Below the pieces are notes generated by a model. It worked only from the letters and a program-made list of their open reading frames with translations, was not told the DNA's origin and searched no databases. From CAZHOV01 sp964534315 (GTDB taxonomy: Bacteria; Bacteroidota; Bacteroidia; Chitinophagales; Saprospiraceae): a DNA stretch of 23,838 nt. Where the stretch lies: assembly GCA_964534315.1 (NCBI GenBank), contig CAZHOV010000084.1, positions 1 through 23,838 on the forward strand, in the 5' to 3' direction. Positions 6,968 to 21,900 of the stretch are shown here, one piece after another. Numbering within the stretch: the stretch's first letter is position 1; the number at the start of each line of letters is the position of its first letter. The position numbers were made by a program, and so were the translations under genes.

Positions 6968-9900
6968 ATGAAAAAATTAGCCTTTCTTTTAATCTGTTCC
7001 TTCTTGTATTTAAATGTTCATAGTCAGTGTAATCAAGCCACTAATGTAACATTGAACGCTTCATGGCAGAGTTATGGAGCCGGCTGGTATCAATTTAATC
7101 CTCCAACGGATGGAGTTGTAGAGCTTTGTCAGCTTGGGCTATTGTATGATGTATACGACCTTTGCATCAATGGCAGTCCGGTAAATCCACTGACTTTAAT
7201 CCCTACCGGGGAGTATTGTGGAACGGATTTTTGCGGAGATCATTTTACCCAGTTACTTCCTGTATCCGGGAGCAATCCGATCTATTTCCAATTTCAATTT
7301 CCTTTCGGTGACCCCTGCGGTGACTTTATAAACCTCCGTTTTCTGGAGCAGGGAGATGATTGTTTAGACCCTGCTCCGATCAGTTGCGATCAAACCAATA
7401 GTTTTACCACCGATAATTTCTCTAATGTTTTTAATTTCCATGACCTGGCAGGCTGCAATGGCCCTACCGTCAATATGACGGGGCAGGATAAAGTTTTTGA
7501 GCTCACGATCACCAGCCCTGAAGATATTACCATATCAATGCTTTCCAATAAGCAAAATCGAGATTTTTTGGGTGTTTTTCAGACCTGTTCAGACTGTATT
7601 TCAGGTTGTTTTCTGGAGAATTGCGTAGGCTTTTCTCAAACAAACTCAGGTACAGAGGAAGTTATTATTCCCAATGCATTTGGTACGTACCTGATCGTTG
7701 CAGACTGGAATCCTTTTAATGATCCGGATCTGCTGGAAGGCAATACCTTTACCGTCTCGGTAACTTGCGGTAGTCCATGCGATCAACCGGAACAGCTTCT
7801 CTGCGGAGTGACCGCCTTCTCAGCAACCACCAATGAAACCAATGATTTCAATGCCTCAGATTATAGCGGCTGTTATAATGGAGGCGCCTCATTCAATGGC
7901 CCGGACAAATTATTTGAGATCAATAAACCCACCAGCCAAGGTAATTTAATGGTCAACCTCGCCTCTCCGTTTGCTTCTGACCTTAATGTTTTCCTGTTCG
8001 ACCAGTGTGGTGGCACCTGTCTGGCAGCCGGCACTCCTTTATCTTATTTTGAATATATTTTTGATACGGATCCTCCTCTACCCGCAGGCAATTATACCCT
8101 TGTAGTAGACGGGGCAAGCAATACGAATGGTTATGGTTTTGAAATCACCGTCACTTGTGGCGATCTGAATTGCGGGAACGCAACCGAGTTGGAGTGTGGC
8201 GACTACTTATTTCAGGAAAATAACTTTTTTGGCAATAATAACACCAGTATTTTTGCTTGTGATGATAATGGGGTATCTGCCGGTTACACTGGTAATGAAA
8301 TGGTTTATTTCATTGACCTACCGGATGTTGCTGACGTAACCATCGAATTAAATAATATTGCCAATAATCAGGATTTTGATCTATTGCTCTTGGATAATTG
8401 CAATGAACTGGACTGTGCCCTCAGCAGTCAGAGCGGAGCCGGCATTTCAGAACAGATCATCGCTCCTGGCTTGTCTCCAGGGATTCATTATATCGTCGTA
8501 GAAGCCTGGGATGGTTCTTTTGGCCAATTTGACATTTCAGTAGACTGGCAATGCTGTGAGGATATCATTATTGAGGATTGTGATATTTTACTATGTGAAT
8601 ATGTAGGGTTGGACTCCATTGGGCAGATCGAATATTGTTTTGAAATTGATTATGGGGGCGTCGATCCTATACCCCTCACGCACAATTGGGTAACGCTCGA
8701 TGGAGATACTATTATCCCTTATTCAGACAGTATCTACCAGGACTTTTGCTATGCATTTCCAAACCAAGGTGTTTTTGAAATTTGCTATACCGGTCTTACT
8801 GAGGAAGGTTGTTTATTCGAATGTTGTAAGATGATCGAAGTTTTCAATCAAAGTGGCGACTTTAACTGTCTATATGGGGATAGTGAATATAATAAGCCCA
8901 AGCGAGTAAAGTGGTTTAATGGCGCTATTTATCTGGCAGGGGACAATAGCCCGACTGGTGGAGTTGCAGATGCGAATCCTACGTTTAGTAAATTCGATAT
9001 GAGTGGGAATTTGATATGGGGGGTAGAGCTAGATCTTTTTGGTAGGATCTGGGATTTTGCACGAGTTGACGACGGGACATTCCTGATCGTTGGCCGAACT
9101 CCAATCATTGGGAGTGCCAGCGATAATCAGTCCGTAATTGCGAAGATCGATGACTCTGGCGTTTTACAATGGACCCGGAGATATTCCAATCCTGGGAGGG
9201 AGCAATTCGTCAGCATCCACAAAAACCCTAATCCAGGCGATCCCAATTTTCCATATTATGTTTCTGGTTTTCAGAATCCATCCGGCCAAACTAACCAAAT
9301 TGATGAAGTCGTCCTCTACAATATTGATCAGGATGGCAACATAAACTGGAAAAAATTGATTAATGATGAGCAAGATAATCAGTATGGGCGAGATATCATT
9401 GTCCTTCAAAATGGACACATGCTATTGGTTGGAGATATTAGTGGAGCAGCTTATTTGGTAGAAGTAGACGAAGATGGTAATTTAATTCAGGCGCTTTCAG
9501 GAAGTGGGTTGAGAAATATCAGCACCGGCTTACAGTTGAATACTGGTGAAATTATATTAGCTGCGCGTTCCGGTAGTCCTCAAATTGGCGTTGTCGTAAA
9601 ATTGGATGCAAATTTCAATTTGATCTGGGGGGTACAATTCCCCGGTCAGCGTGAACCGCAAAAGCTTGAAATTGATCATAGCGGAAATATTTACACCATT
9701 GCAGGAGATCTATCGACAAATACCCCCTATGTAAATAAAATTAATGACAACGGCGCCACAGCAACAGTGGAGTGGATCCGCACCACCGATGACCTCGGAA
9801 ATGTTGACTTCCGTGATGCCTTTTTTGACGTCCTTGGCGGAGGAAATATTATTTACACCGATGCAAAGACAGTACCGGGTCAGGGCTTTCAGAATGATGA

Positions 9901-12900
9901 CATCCTTTTATTGCTAACAGATAGTGAATTGACTTCTTGTTATACAACAGATCTTACAGTCAATTCTTCAAATTTCACTTTTTCTTTTAACTCAGATAAT
10001 AACTCTGTTGATAATGATACTACTTTAGGCGTAGCTCAAGACTCTGCAGCAATTACCTGGGGCCCGATGAGGGAATGTTTTTGCGATTCTTGTTCTGCAC
10101 TATTTACTTATGCGGTTTCTGCAAACGATTGTCTGAATTTTGAATTCACTAGTCAGTCCACTGGTTATAATTTAAACTACAGTTGGGAAATCGACGGTGC
10201 CCCGATCTCCCCAATGAACCCGTCGATTTCTGTCACCTTATCTCCTGGTACACATATCGTATGTCTTACGATTGACAATGGAGAATGCATGGATACGTAT
10301 TGTGACACCATCAATGTGAGTGTTCCTACCTTTACCTTGACTTGCCCGGCAGATCTTACGGTTTCTACAGATCCTGGTGTTTGTAATGCCCTAATCAGCA
10401 ACCTCCCTTCAGCTACGGTCAACGGCCCGTCTTGTTTAGATGTGGAGGTTGAATGTATTCGTACTGATGGTCAGGGCCTAAATGCTCCGTTTCCTGTTGG
10501 TGTTACAACCATCAATTGTGTAGGTACCGACCAATACGGTAATAGCGAAGATTGTCAGTTCCAGGTAGAGGTATTTGATACCGAAGCCCCTACCCTGGTT
10601 TGTCCTCCCAACCAGACTATTGCGACTTCTCCCGGGCTTTGTACAGGGGAAGCTCTGATCAGTGTTCCAGACCCGGAAGATAATTGCGCAATAAGCAATT
10701 ACACGATCACCAGAGATGATAATCAAAACCTGACCGATCCGTGGCCAATCGGTACTACTTGTATAACTTTTGAGGCTACTGATCCTTCCGGAAATACCAC
10801 TAGTTGTCAAACTTGCGTGACGGTTATTGATGTTGAACCACCGGTATTAAGTTGTTTGTTTTATGATCTTCAGGCTGACCCGGGAGAATGTTTTTCAAAC
10901 TTCAGCATTCCGAATCCCCAGGCTACCGACAACTGTCAGGGTTCAGGATTATTGTTATTTAATGGCGTTCGGGATGATGGGGAAAACCTCAACGCCCCAT
11001 GGCCAATCGGAACTACCTGTGTTACCTGGACGGTAACTGACCCTTTTGGAAATTCCAGTACCTGTGAAGAGTGTGTGGCGGTTAGTTATCAATTAGCTTG
11101 TCCTACAACAGATACTATATGTGCTGCAACCGAATGCGAAGCAGAACTACCTGATTTTAGAGATTCTATTAGCACCTGTTTTGTTGAAGAATTTGAAACT
11201 TATGATAAACACAACTTACTCCTTAGGAGTAATGGAACATTATGGGCGTGGGGTGAAAACACATATGGAAAGTTAGGAGATGGTTCTACTACGAACCAGA
11301 ACATTCCAATCCAAATAGGTACTCAACAGAATTGGGAAAAACTTGGTGCTGGTTCTATTTCAGAATCTAGCATAGCGATTAAAACTAATGGAACTATGTG
11401 GGGCTGGGGTTCCAATAGTAATGGAAATTTAGGGTTAGGGCATAATACAGTTATTGTTAGCACACCTACCCAAGTAGGTTCAGGCACTAATTGGCATCAA
11501 GCGGCGCTAGGAAGATTCCATACAATTGCTTTAAGAATAGATGGCACCCTATGGTCATCCGGCCGAAATACATATGGACAATTAGGGTTGGGGAATAATA
11601 CGGACCAAAATACTTTTACTCAAGTAGGTACTTCCACTAATTGGACGGCGGTAGCTGCAGGATTTTATCATAGCATTGGTTTACAAGCCAATGGCACCCT
11701 ATGGTCTTGGGGAAATAACAATTATGGTGAATTAGGATTAGGGGATATTATCAATAGGAATACTCCAACCCAAATCGGGACCGATAATGACTGGGTCAAA
11801 ATTGATGCTGGGGAAAGATTCACTGTAGCCATGAAACAGAATGGAACTATTTGGGCCTGGGGGTTTAATGACGCAGGGCAGTTGGGGATTGGAAGCATGG
11901 TTGATCAAAATACTCCGGTTCAAATTGGCATTGATTCTGATTGGATAGATATCGAGGCTGGAGGAGCTCACACTATGGCAATAAAATCAGATGGTACCGT
12001 TTGGGCTTGGGGTTGGAATTTTTTTGGACAACTTGGTCTTGGCAACAATACTAACCAAACTTCTCCCGTCCTCACCACTTTCATTTCTGATAAGAACCAA
12101 CTAAATCTAGGTGGATCGCACTCGATTGCGCAATTAAATACTCCAGTAGGATTAAATTCTTGGGGAAATAATGGTGTAGGACAACTAGGTATTGGAAATA
12201 ATATAAACCAAAATTTTCCTGTACTACTATTTCCCGGAGGGCTTTCCACACTCGTTCAATCGCCCGCACCTGGTACTCTAGTTGATTTGGGATGTCATCC
12301 CGTCACCTTGACTTACACCGATCCTTTAGGAAATACACAAACTTGTAATTTCACCTTTTGTGTAAAAGATACCACTCCCCCCAATTTAACCTGTCCCCCG
12401 CCAGCTGTTATATCTACTGATCCGGGCACCTGCGAAGGAACCTTAAATTTCTTACCGTTAGTTACGGACAATTGTACTGCGCCAGGAGATATCGTCTTAG
12501 ACATTACCCGATCAGATGGAGGGCTACTTTCAGATCCGTGGCCGCTGGGTACCACCGTAGTTACTATTAAAGCGACGGATGAAAGCGGGAATATGACGAC
12601 CTGTAGCACTGCAGTTACGGTTCAGGATAATGAGCCTCCTCAAATCATATGTAATGATTTTCAGGCCACCACCCTACCTGGAAATTGTGACTCAGCAGAA
12701 GTAGATATTGACCTTCCATTCTTCTCCGATAATTGCGACAATAGTCCTTTATTTGCGCCGGTGGGCGTTAGAGACGACGGACTACCGCTAAACGCCCTTT
12801 ACCCTATCGGACAAACTTGCATTACCTGGACAATAACTGACTTTTCGGGCAACTCCAGTAGTTGTCAAAGCTGTGTGAATGTCACCTTAAATCCAGATGC

Positions 12901-15900
12901 GTTTTGTGGAGAAGTGAAATGTTTGGTTGGAGACTCATTAGATCAGGTGGTAAGAAGGACTCAATTCATCAATAACCAATTTTTATTGGTCGGATCTCAT
13001 GGTAATGGCAATAATAGAAGAGGTGCTTTTAGTGGATTTGATACGGATGGAACGCATCTGTTTACCACCACTTTAAATTTCCCATCCGAATTTAGAGATT
13101 TTGTACAAACGCCTAATGGATATATAGCTATTGGCCATACCTTACCTTATGGCTTCGGAATCGACAATCAATCGGTCATCGCCAAATTTGACAATAACGG
13201 AAATTTAATTTCTTCCAGGACTTTTAATAATTGTGGTCGTGAACTTTTATTCCGTATCATTCGGCATCCGATGCCTGGGAATAGCCAATTCCCTTATTAC
13301 ATTTCGGGACAAGAAACGGATCAAAATGATTGTGTAAATCCTATACAAGGATTTGATGATAATTTTTTGTTAAATATTGATGAGAATTGCAATGTAAACT
13401 TTAAGCGGAGATATCACTTAATTGACGATGATTTTTCCAGAGGTTTGATTCCAAAACTTGGAGCAGCTGGAACTGGCAATAATTTAATCCTTTTTGGTAG
13501 ACGAGACTTGATAAATCACATCCTTGAAGTCAATAGCTTAGGCAACACAGTAAATTCTATTAGACTTAATCAAAATGTCTTTTTCAATGATGCCGTTGAG
13601 TTAGCTGATGGAAGTTTAATTTTTGTCGGAGAAGATTTTACCAGTGGCAATGCTGTGATTGTTAAAATGGATCAAAATTACAATCTAATCTGGAATGCAG
13701 AGCTCACAAGCCAATCTACTTTTGATGAAATCAAAACTTCGGGTAATGGTGAGCTTTGGATTACCGGAAGAGGGAACAATGGCGTTGCGCGTCCATTTAT
13801 GAACCTATTCACAGACAATGGTGCTACCCTCACCCATAATTGGACCCGATATTTGGATGACGGGGAGTTGACTTATGGATCTGCATTAATTGATTTAATT
13901 CCTGGCGGAAAAATCTTGTATGCAGATACAAGAGTAAATACGACTTCTGGATTAGGAAACAGGGATATTCTTTTAGTGGCAACAGATTTCACAACTGACA
14001 GCTGTTTGGTCGTTGTGGATAGTACCATAGCGATGGGAGTCCAATACAATGTGCTTATGGGACAGAACCCAACCTTGATCCCACAGAACAATCCAATTTT
14101 TACAACGAGTACTCAATCAAATACGGCTATTTATCAACGAAGTTGCCTATGCTGTAATATTGTCGCAGATTTCAACTTCATGCAATCGCCCACTGACTGC
14201 AGGGTATTTAATTTTACCGATCAATCCACAGGAACCGGTTTAACTTATTTCTGGGAATATCCGGGGGGCACTTCTACTCAACAAAACCCAACCATAACAT
14301 TCTCTCCAATCTCAGGTACGTATGAGGTTTGTTTAACGGTTACAGATCCGGTAGAAGGTTGTATGGAGAAGATCTGTAAGGATGTTACAGTGCTTATTCC
14401 CGATTTTGATTTTATCTGTCCTACTGGCATTTCCGCATTCAATGATCCCGGGGAATGTTCAGCTACTGTTTCCGTAACTCAACCCACTATAAATGCACCA
14501 AATTGCTTAACGATCCTTTACACTTGTAATAGAAGCGATGGTGGATTATTGACTGCCCCATATCCGGTTGGTACAACAACGATTAACTGTAGTGCAGCGG
14601 ATCAGTATGGCAATGTAAAAACCTGCTCCTACACGATCACTATCATTGATATTGAACCGCCTAGTCTCGGTTGTGGCGGCCCGTTCACCGTTTTTACCGA
14701 TCCCGGACTTTGCGAAGCAGATTTTAACTTTTTCCCGTTTGTAACGGATAATTGTACGTTACAAGGAGATATCGTTTTAGATTTCCAGAGAAGTGATAGC
14801 GCACCATTTAACGCCAATTGGCCGGAAGGTACAACAACCGTGACGATCACTGCTACAGACGAGGCTGGGAATTTCACCACTTGCACAACCTCCGTAACCG
14901 TTATCGATGATGAAGATCCGCAGGTGAATTGTCAGGATTATCAGGTAACCGCTGATCCGGCTACCTGTATGGCCAACTTCACTATTCCAGAGCCTTCAGC
15001 GACGGACAATTGTACGATGCCTCCAAACTTTGTATTTTTTGGTGTTCGGAGCGATGGACAATCTCTGAACAGCCCATGGCCATTGGGAACCACCTGTGTT
15101 GATTGGACGGTAAGTGATGAAGCAGGGAATTCGGCTTCTTGTACAAGTTGTTTAACGGTATTGGATACCAATACGGTATGCTGCCCAGATTCAACCTTTT
15201 TGGTAGCAGATGCTAGTTGTTTTGGCAGGATTCCAAACCTGGAAGATTCTATAGAAATTAAGTCCTGTGATTTGCCCCCGACTATTCCACCTTATACTTA
15301 TTCCCAGAACCCTCCAATTGGAACCCAAGTCGGTTTAGGATGTCATACCGTTGAAATTATCATCGATTTCATTGATGGACCAAGTGATACTTGCCAAGCA
15401 ATTGTTTGTGTAGCAGACACCACTCCCCCATCCATCCTTTGCCCCAATGACATATGCGAATTTGTACTGCCCCCTGCCACCGGAGCCAACGTCAATTTCA
15501 GTGACCCTGCGGTTACCGACAATTGCGGAGCGACCTGGATATGTACCCATACCTCAGGAGACTTCTTCCCAGTGGGCACCACTACTGTCAATTGTACAGC
15601 AACAGACAACAGCGGAAATTCGGCTAGTTGTAACTTTGACATTGAAGTCAAACTAGATACTTCTAACTGTGATATTAATTGCCAGGTAGATTCCATTAAT
15701 ATTAGTACCGGATGGGATCCCAATACCGGTAGTTTTATTCCGGCAGGCGGAAATGATCCGTTGTGGCGCCTGACGCAAGTGCCAACAGGAGTGAACTGGG
15801 GAACTCCGATGTCGTCATTCACCATTGCACCTAATGGCGCCTGGGATGTTCCTATCGCCGGTTTCCCTAATGGCTTATTTAATGATCAAGGATGGATTTC

Positions 15901-18900
15901 CGGGCAACCCACCGCTTCCTTTACGCAGAATAATTGTGGAGGAGGAAGTTGTCCCCCTTGTATTCCGGAGATATATGAGTTTAGAAGAGATTTCTGCGTT
16001 TGTGATGATGACAGCGTGACCATTGAATTTTTATTCGTAGCGGATGACTATGCCAATATATACTTATGGGATGCATCGAATAATGTGGCCGTAAGTCCAC
16101 TGGCAACACATGGTTGCAATTGGACAAATCCTGACCCAACACATCATGCCAATTTTGCTACACCAAATTCTTCTTCCAATTCCTTGTTCTTGCCAACAGG
16201 CCAATATCAGATTGTTGCGGAAATGTGGAATACGGATGGAAGTCAAATGGGACTCAATATTCGAGGATCTATCTACGGTGCAAGTGTAGAAAGCGACCTT
16301 TGCTGCAATCCAAATGGCCGAATTGCAGGGGTTAAATACCTGGATAAAGACTGTGACGGCATGCGTGATGATCCCTTGAATCCGAATGGGTTCCTCCATG
16401 ATCCGGGATTAGCTGGCTGGCAAATTCAATTGTGTGATGTTAATGGAAATATTGTAACAACCCAAACGACTGGTGTCGACGGAAGGTACTTCTTTACCGA
16501 TGTCCAACCCGGCAATTACATCGTTAAAGAAGTAAATCAGGCAGGATATGTTCAAACAGAGCCAACTATGCCTAGTTATTCCGTAACGGTTTCTGCCTTA
16601 GGCATTGTAGGTGGATTGGACTTTGGGAATTGTGTTGCCCCGATAGATAGTTGCTGTGCTAATTTTGACCTCTTCTGCCAAAAGGTGGAAGCTGGCTTTT
16701 CTGTAATCCGCGATGAATGTTCAGTAGAAATTACTTCCAATGAACTGGACTCTTGCCAGCAAATCACCATTAATTGGGGAGATGGAAATCAAAACGGACC
16801 TTTATCTGGAACCTCTACCAATACCCATACCTACACAGGATCGGGCGATTACTCTATTTGTGTGACCATTGAAGAACTAGACGGGAATATGATACCTTGC
16901 TTTTCAAAAGATACTTGCTGGAATATATGTGTCACTTGTGACACCTGCGATCAAGACGCTATTGTACCAGTCTGGGAAAAAACCTTTTCAGGGACTGGTT
17001 GGGATAAGACCTCCGATTTAACAGTCGACCAAAATGGAGATCTCTTTGTTATTGGAAACTTTGGTAACACCTTATCCAAAGATGGACTGACCCTCAACAG
17101 TGTAAATAATGATGGAGATGTATTCATGGCTAAATTAGATCCCTCCGGGAATATCCTCAATAACCACTTTTACAGCATTGGAGCAGATCGAGACGATCGG
17201 GGCGAGGTAATCAAAATTGCACCCAATGGGGATATTGTTATTGGCGGACGCCTTAATGGTGATGATCAGATTGGCTCACAGATTGACTTTAATGTAAATG
17301 GATTTGCTTCTGGTGCTTGCGCTCTGCCTTCTACGGTAACGGTTAGTAGACTTCGAAACTTTGTTGCCCGTTACAATGCCAATTTCGAATTGCTATGGTA
17401 TGGTATCTTCCCTGGAGATAAGATCATGGATGTTGGATTCCTTCAGAATAATGATATCATTGTAGTAGGATCGGTTCTCCAATCTAGTTCTAATCAGCGC
17501 GATAATATTATTGTTCGATATATTCCTGATGGCCAAAATCCAGATTGTTGGGTTGAGGATTGGTCCGTGGATTTTGGTGGTCCTGATTATGATGATAATG
17601 CCTGGACGGTAGAAACCGACCCTGTAGGAGGTATATTTGTATCCGGCCAATTTAATGCCCAGGTGCAGTTAGGATCTTCTCCAGCAATGGGGCAATCTTA
17701 CTACAATACTAGTGGTTACGTCCTCAATCTGAATGTTAATGGAGCTATTCAATGGGCTTTTGACATCACTGATGATGATCCCAATCAATTGATGAATCCT
17801 CAAGGAGGCGGAATTGCTCATGCTATCGAGATTGATTACCCGAATTTATTTGTCATTGGTGATTATACCGCTCTGGGATTAAATTACTTTGACCCTTCCA
17901 ACACTGGCTCTATTCCTACCTTGAATGACAATAAAGGAGGGACTTATGTTGCTAAATACGACATTGGAAGTGATCCGACAACTAATCCAAATAGTTTACA
18001 ATGGGTATTTGGTATCCCAACGAATTCCAGTAATTACCATGACCTGGATCTGGATGGAATGGGGAACCTCATCATTACGGGTCATGTAAGAGGACCAAAC
18101 ATCAACTTTGATCCAAATGATCCGAACAATTCGGATGCCATGGTTTCACCCAATATCGAGGGGGATATTTACATTGCTAAGTATACCGATCTGAATAATG
18201 GCAATACTCCTCCAACCTTCGTTGCAGTAACTACCGTTGGAGGACAACTTCCTGATCTTTCTTACGGAATGGAAACACATGATGGAAATATTTACATAGC
18301 AGGAGCAACCAATCATAATCCTTATTATGCCTTTGTGGAAGCAAATGCTTATGTTGGAAAATTCAGATGCGCTTGTCCTGCAGATGCAATTGATGAGGCC
18401 TGCTGTGAAGACCTGTCAGTTTCTGCTAACCCTATTGATCAGGATTCTTGTTGTTACACCTTTGATATTCAAAATGATGCAGGCTTTGATGTATGTAAAA
18501 TCGAAGTAGAACTACTCAATGCTGATTGGATAATCAATACCTCTAGTGTTCAATTAGCTAATGGATTCCAAATGTCTAATTCTTCAAACAGTAAGTTTTG
18601 TATAGAGCATACCTCCGGAAATATTCCAAAAGGTACGACTTCTGCCTTACTTGAAATGTGTCTGACGGATTTGATGCCTGGAGCTTCCAATACCCAGACC
18701 CTCTTGTTCAAGTGGTTTGAACCCGGAATAAACGGAGCAAAACCAGTGGCTTGCGTAGATACCGTAACGTTGAATTGTCAAAGCAACCCGGGAGACTCCA
18801 CCTGTTTGGCGCTTTCTGATCTCTTGATTGAGTGCGACCCAATCAACCCATTTGAATATGAACTGACCTTCACCGTAACCAATACAAACTTGTTCCCATT

Positions 18901-21900
18901 TGACGCTTATCAGGTTATTCTTCAGGATCTGCCTTCTGGTTTTAGTTTTAAAAACTGTGCTGGTGGTGTAGCGAATGACCCTATTTATCTTACACCTTCG
19001 CCGACACCATTACCAAGTTCACAGACTTCAGGCCAGATGTGCGTTAGAATTGTTTCCAATTCCCAAATCCTTACCCCAACACCTGTTTGTTTCAAAGCTG
19101 GATTGGAAGGATTGTCTGAATGCTGCCACAGTAGTACCGATTACTGCGTTGTACTGGAACCTTGTTGTGATCCGTGTGAATCGATTGAAATCGTATCTAA
19201 TGAAGTGGTAGTTGACTCTGCAGAATGCTGCCACAGTCTTGATCTGATCAATGATTGTCAATATGATTTCTTCACAAAAGTAGAATTTGAAGTATTGACC
19301 TCAGGAGTCATCTTTGGCTCCCACTTCTTAGGAGATCCAATTAATTGGACTGTATGTGGTGCAACTCCAAGTAAAGTTTGCGTAGAAAACAACAACGGTA
19401 TTATTCCTCCCGGCACCTATTTGGATTTCTTCCAATTCTGCCTGGATGATATTGATGTTGGAGAATTCCCTCAAGTCATCAAGGTGAGCTATTATACCCT
19501 TGCTTCGGATGGAACGGATTCAATTGCCTGTGAGGAAAACCTGATCTATGAATGTCCGGGACCAGTGGACAATTCATGCTTACTGATTTCCAATATGGAT
19601 ATTGAATGTGTGCAAGATCAGGGTAAATACGCGATTACCTTTAATGTGGAGAATATTTCAAATCCACCATTTACCGCAACCAATTTGGGTATTTTGCCTT
19701 TGCAAGGAGGGGTGACCGTTTCTCCTAATCCGATCCCGCTTCCAGGAGGACTAAATCCTGGTGATCCACCACTTACGGTAACTACCATGGTAACAACTAG
19801 TCCATTCCCAGATCCCGATGGACAGCTTCCCTTAGCCTTTAGATTGAAATATGCGAATGGAGATTCCTGTTGTAATGAAAGTGTTTTGGATACACTCCAA
19901 CTTCCTCCGTGCCAGGGAGACTGCGTTTGCGATGGTTTAGACCCATTCACCGTTTCTGATCCTAATGGGAATTGGATGGATATCATTGGGGTGCAGTGTG
20001 GAGATCATGTAGTATTACCGGAATGCGCCTACCAATTTAATTTGGATGGATTGATCAATTGTGTCCCTGATACCTGTGATGCCTCTTATGACTGGACATT
20101 GGTCAAAATAGGAGGAACCTGTGTGAGTCCTTGTACCGGAAATGTCGGTAATGGAAATAATATCAATTTAAGCTGGGATCTATCACCAGGCATGAATCCG
20201 CCAAATGAATCCGGGCCAGGCACTTATGAACTTCAACTTAATACTCAGTGCGGCGAAGATAGTTGCGAAACCTGCATTATCACTTTTGAGATCATGTGTC
20301 AGGACACTTCTTGTTGCTTAGATCTCACAGGTATCCAGGCTACCAATCCATTTGGTACCGATGGAGGATTCTCTTTTGGGGGTGATTTCATTGATGCGGA
20401 TAATGACGGTGACTTTGATTGGGTGGCTTATGATGGGTTTGTATTAAGCTTCTATGAAAATACGGGAACAGCCTCTAATCCTGCCTTTAATTTCGCTTCG
20501 CCAGTAAGTATGGGAATAGACGCCTATTTCCCTTACGGGTATGATTACAATCAGGATGGTTTTGAAGATTTCTTTGCCGTTGATGAAACTACATTTGAAG
20601 TTATTTACTATGAAAATAATGGAACAACGGGAACGGTGAGTTTTACTTCATATCCTACAGGCGTAGTTATACCTAATTTCCAGGATGGAATAGCCATTGG
20701 TGATGTCAGTAATGATGGTCTTCCCGATTTACTAGTAGTAAATGGCGATAGCGGCTTAGGTTTAACAGTAGTATACTATGAGCATATTCCAGCCGGAGAT
20801 TGTAGTATTTCTTCACCACCTTGTTTTGCTTTAGCAGCTAATGACTACAACAATCCGTTTATTGAAATTGCCTTCCCACCACCCGGAGGATTCTTACAGA
20901 TTGAGTTATTTGACGGAGACTGTGATGGGGATCAGGACGTATTTGTAGTTATGGGCGGTATTGGAAATGATGAAATCCGCTATTTTGAAAACTATGGAGG
21001 AAGTGTAGCAAGTGGTTCTTTACCAGATGTAGAAAACACCATTTACGTTTCAGATCCATTTGGATTCAATGGATGGCCACTAGGGTTTGAAAATGCTATG
21101 ATGCGTTTTGTAGACATTGACAATGACGGACAAGCGGAGGCATTCGTAGATAATGCGTTCGATATGTTCTTGTATGAAAATTGCGGACCAAAACCATGTT
21201 GTCTGGAGTTTGACGGTTTGACCGCTGTTGATCCATTTAATCTACCAGCTGATGGCTNNNNNNNNNNATGGCTTTAACTTCTACAAAGAGGAGGATTTTA
21301 TTGATGTTGATAATGATGGTGATTATGATTTACTGACCGAGATTGGGTCTTCATTAGGTTTTTATGAGAACATCGGTACAGCCACTACTCCTTTGTTTGA
21401 TTTTAACAATCCTGTTTCTCTAAATATTGCTGCCACAAAGCCTTATATGTATGACTACAACGGAGATGGGTACCAGGATTTCTTTGCAATGGTAGGTGGG
21501 GATGTCTATTATTATGAGAATCAGGCTGTAGCGAACACCGTCGGATTTAATGGCTTTTTCACCGGTGTAACCTTAACCTTTAGCGCCCAGATCGCTATTG
21601 GTGATTTGAACAATGATACTTGGCCGGATTTATTGGTCGCTAATAATTGGGCACAACCTGATTTGAATATTATCTATTACGAACACGTTCCCTTAACATG
21701 GTGCGGCAATGCATCATCTTTGGCACCTTGTTTCCAATTAGCCGGGAATTCTTCAACTGCTCCATTTATAGATTTACCATTTACCGTGGAGCAATTCCCG
21801 TCGATAGAACTTTTCGATGCTGACTGCGACGGAGATAATGACCTGTTTGTAGCTTGTAATTCCAATAATACCATTGCTTCTGAAGTATGGTTATTCGAAA

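Noticed and set aside
15343..15825. 160-residue minus-strand open frame within the giant gene, and other antisense frames in 9164-19986
   Set aside because: They are antisense shadows of a long, clearly coding plus-strand frame, with no recognisable domains or promoters.
21228..21277. Frameshifted or broken gene (pseudogene) at the N run
   Set aside because: The apparent frame change depends only on the arbitrary number of Ns; the flanks overlap by six bases and join in frame.
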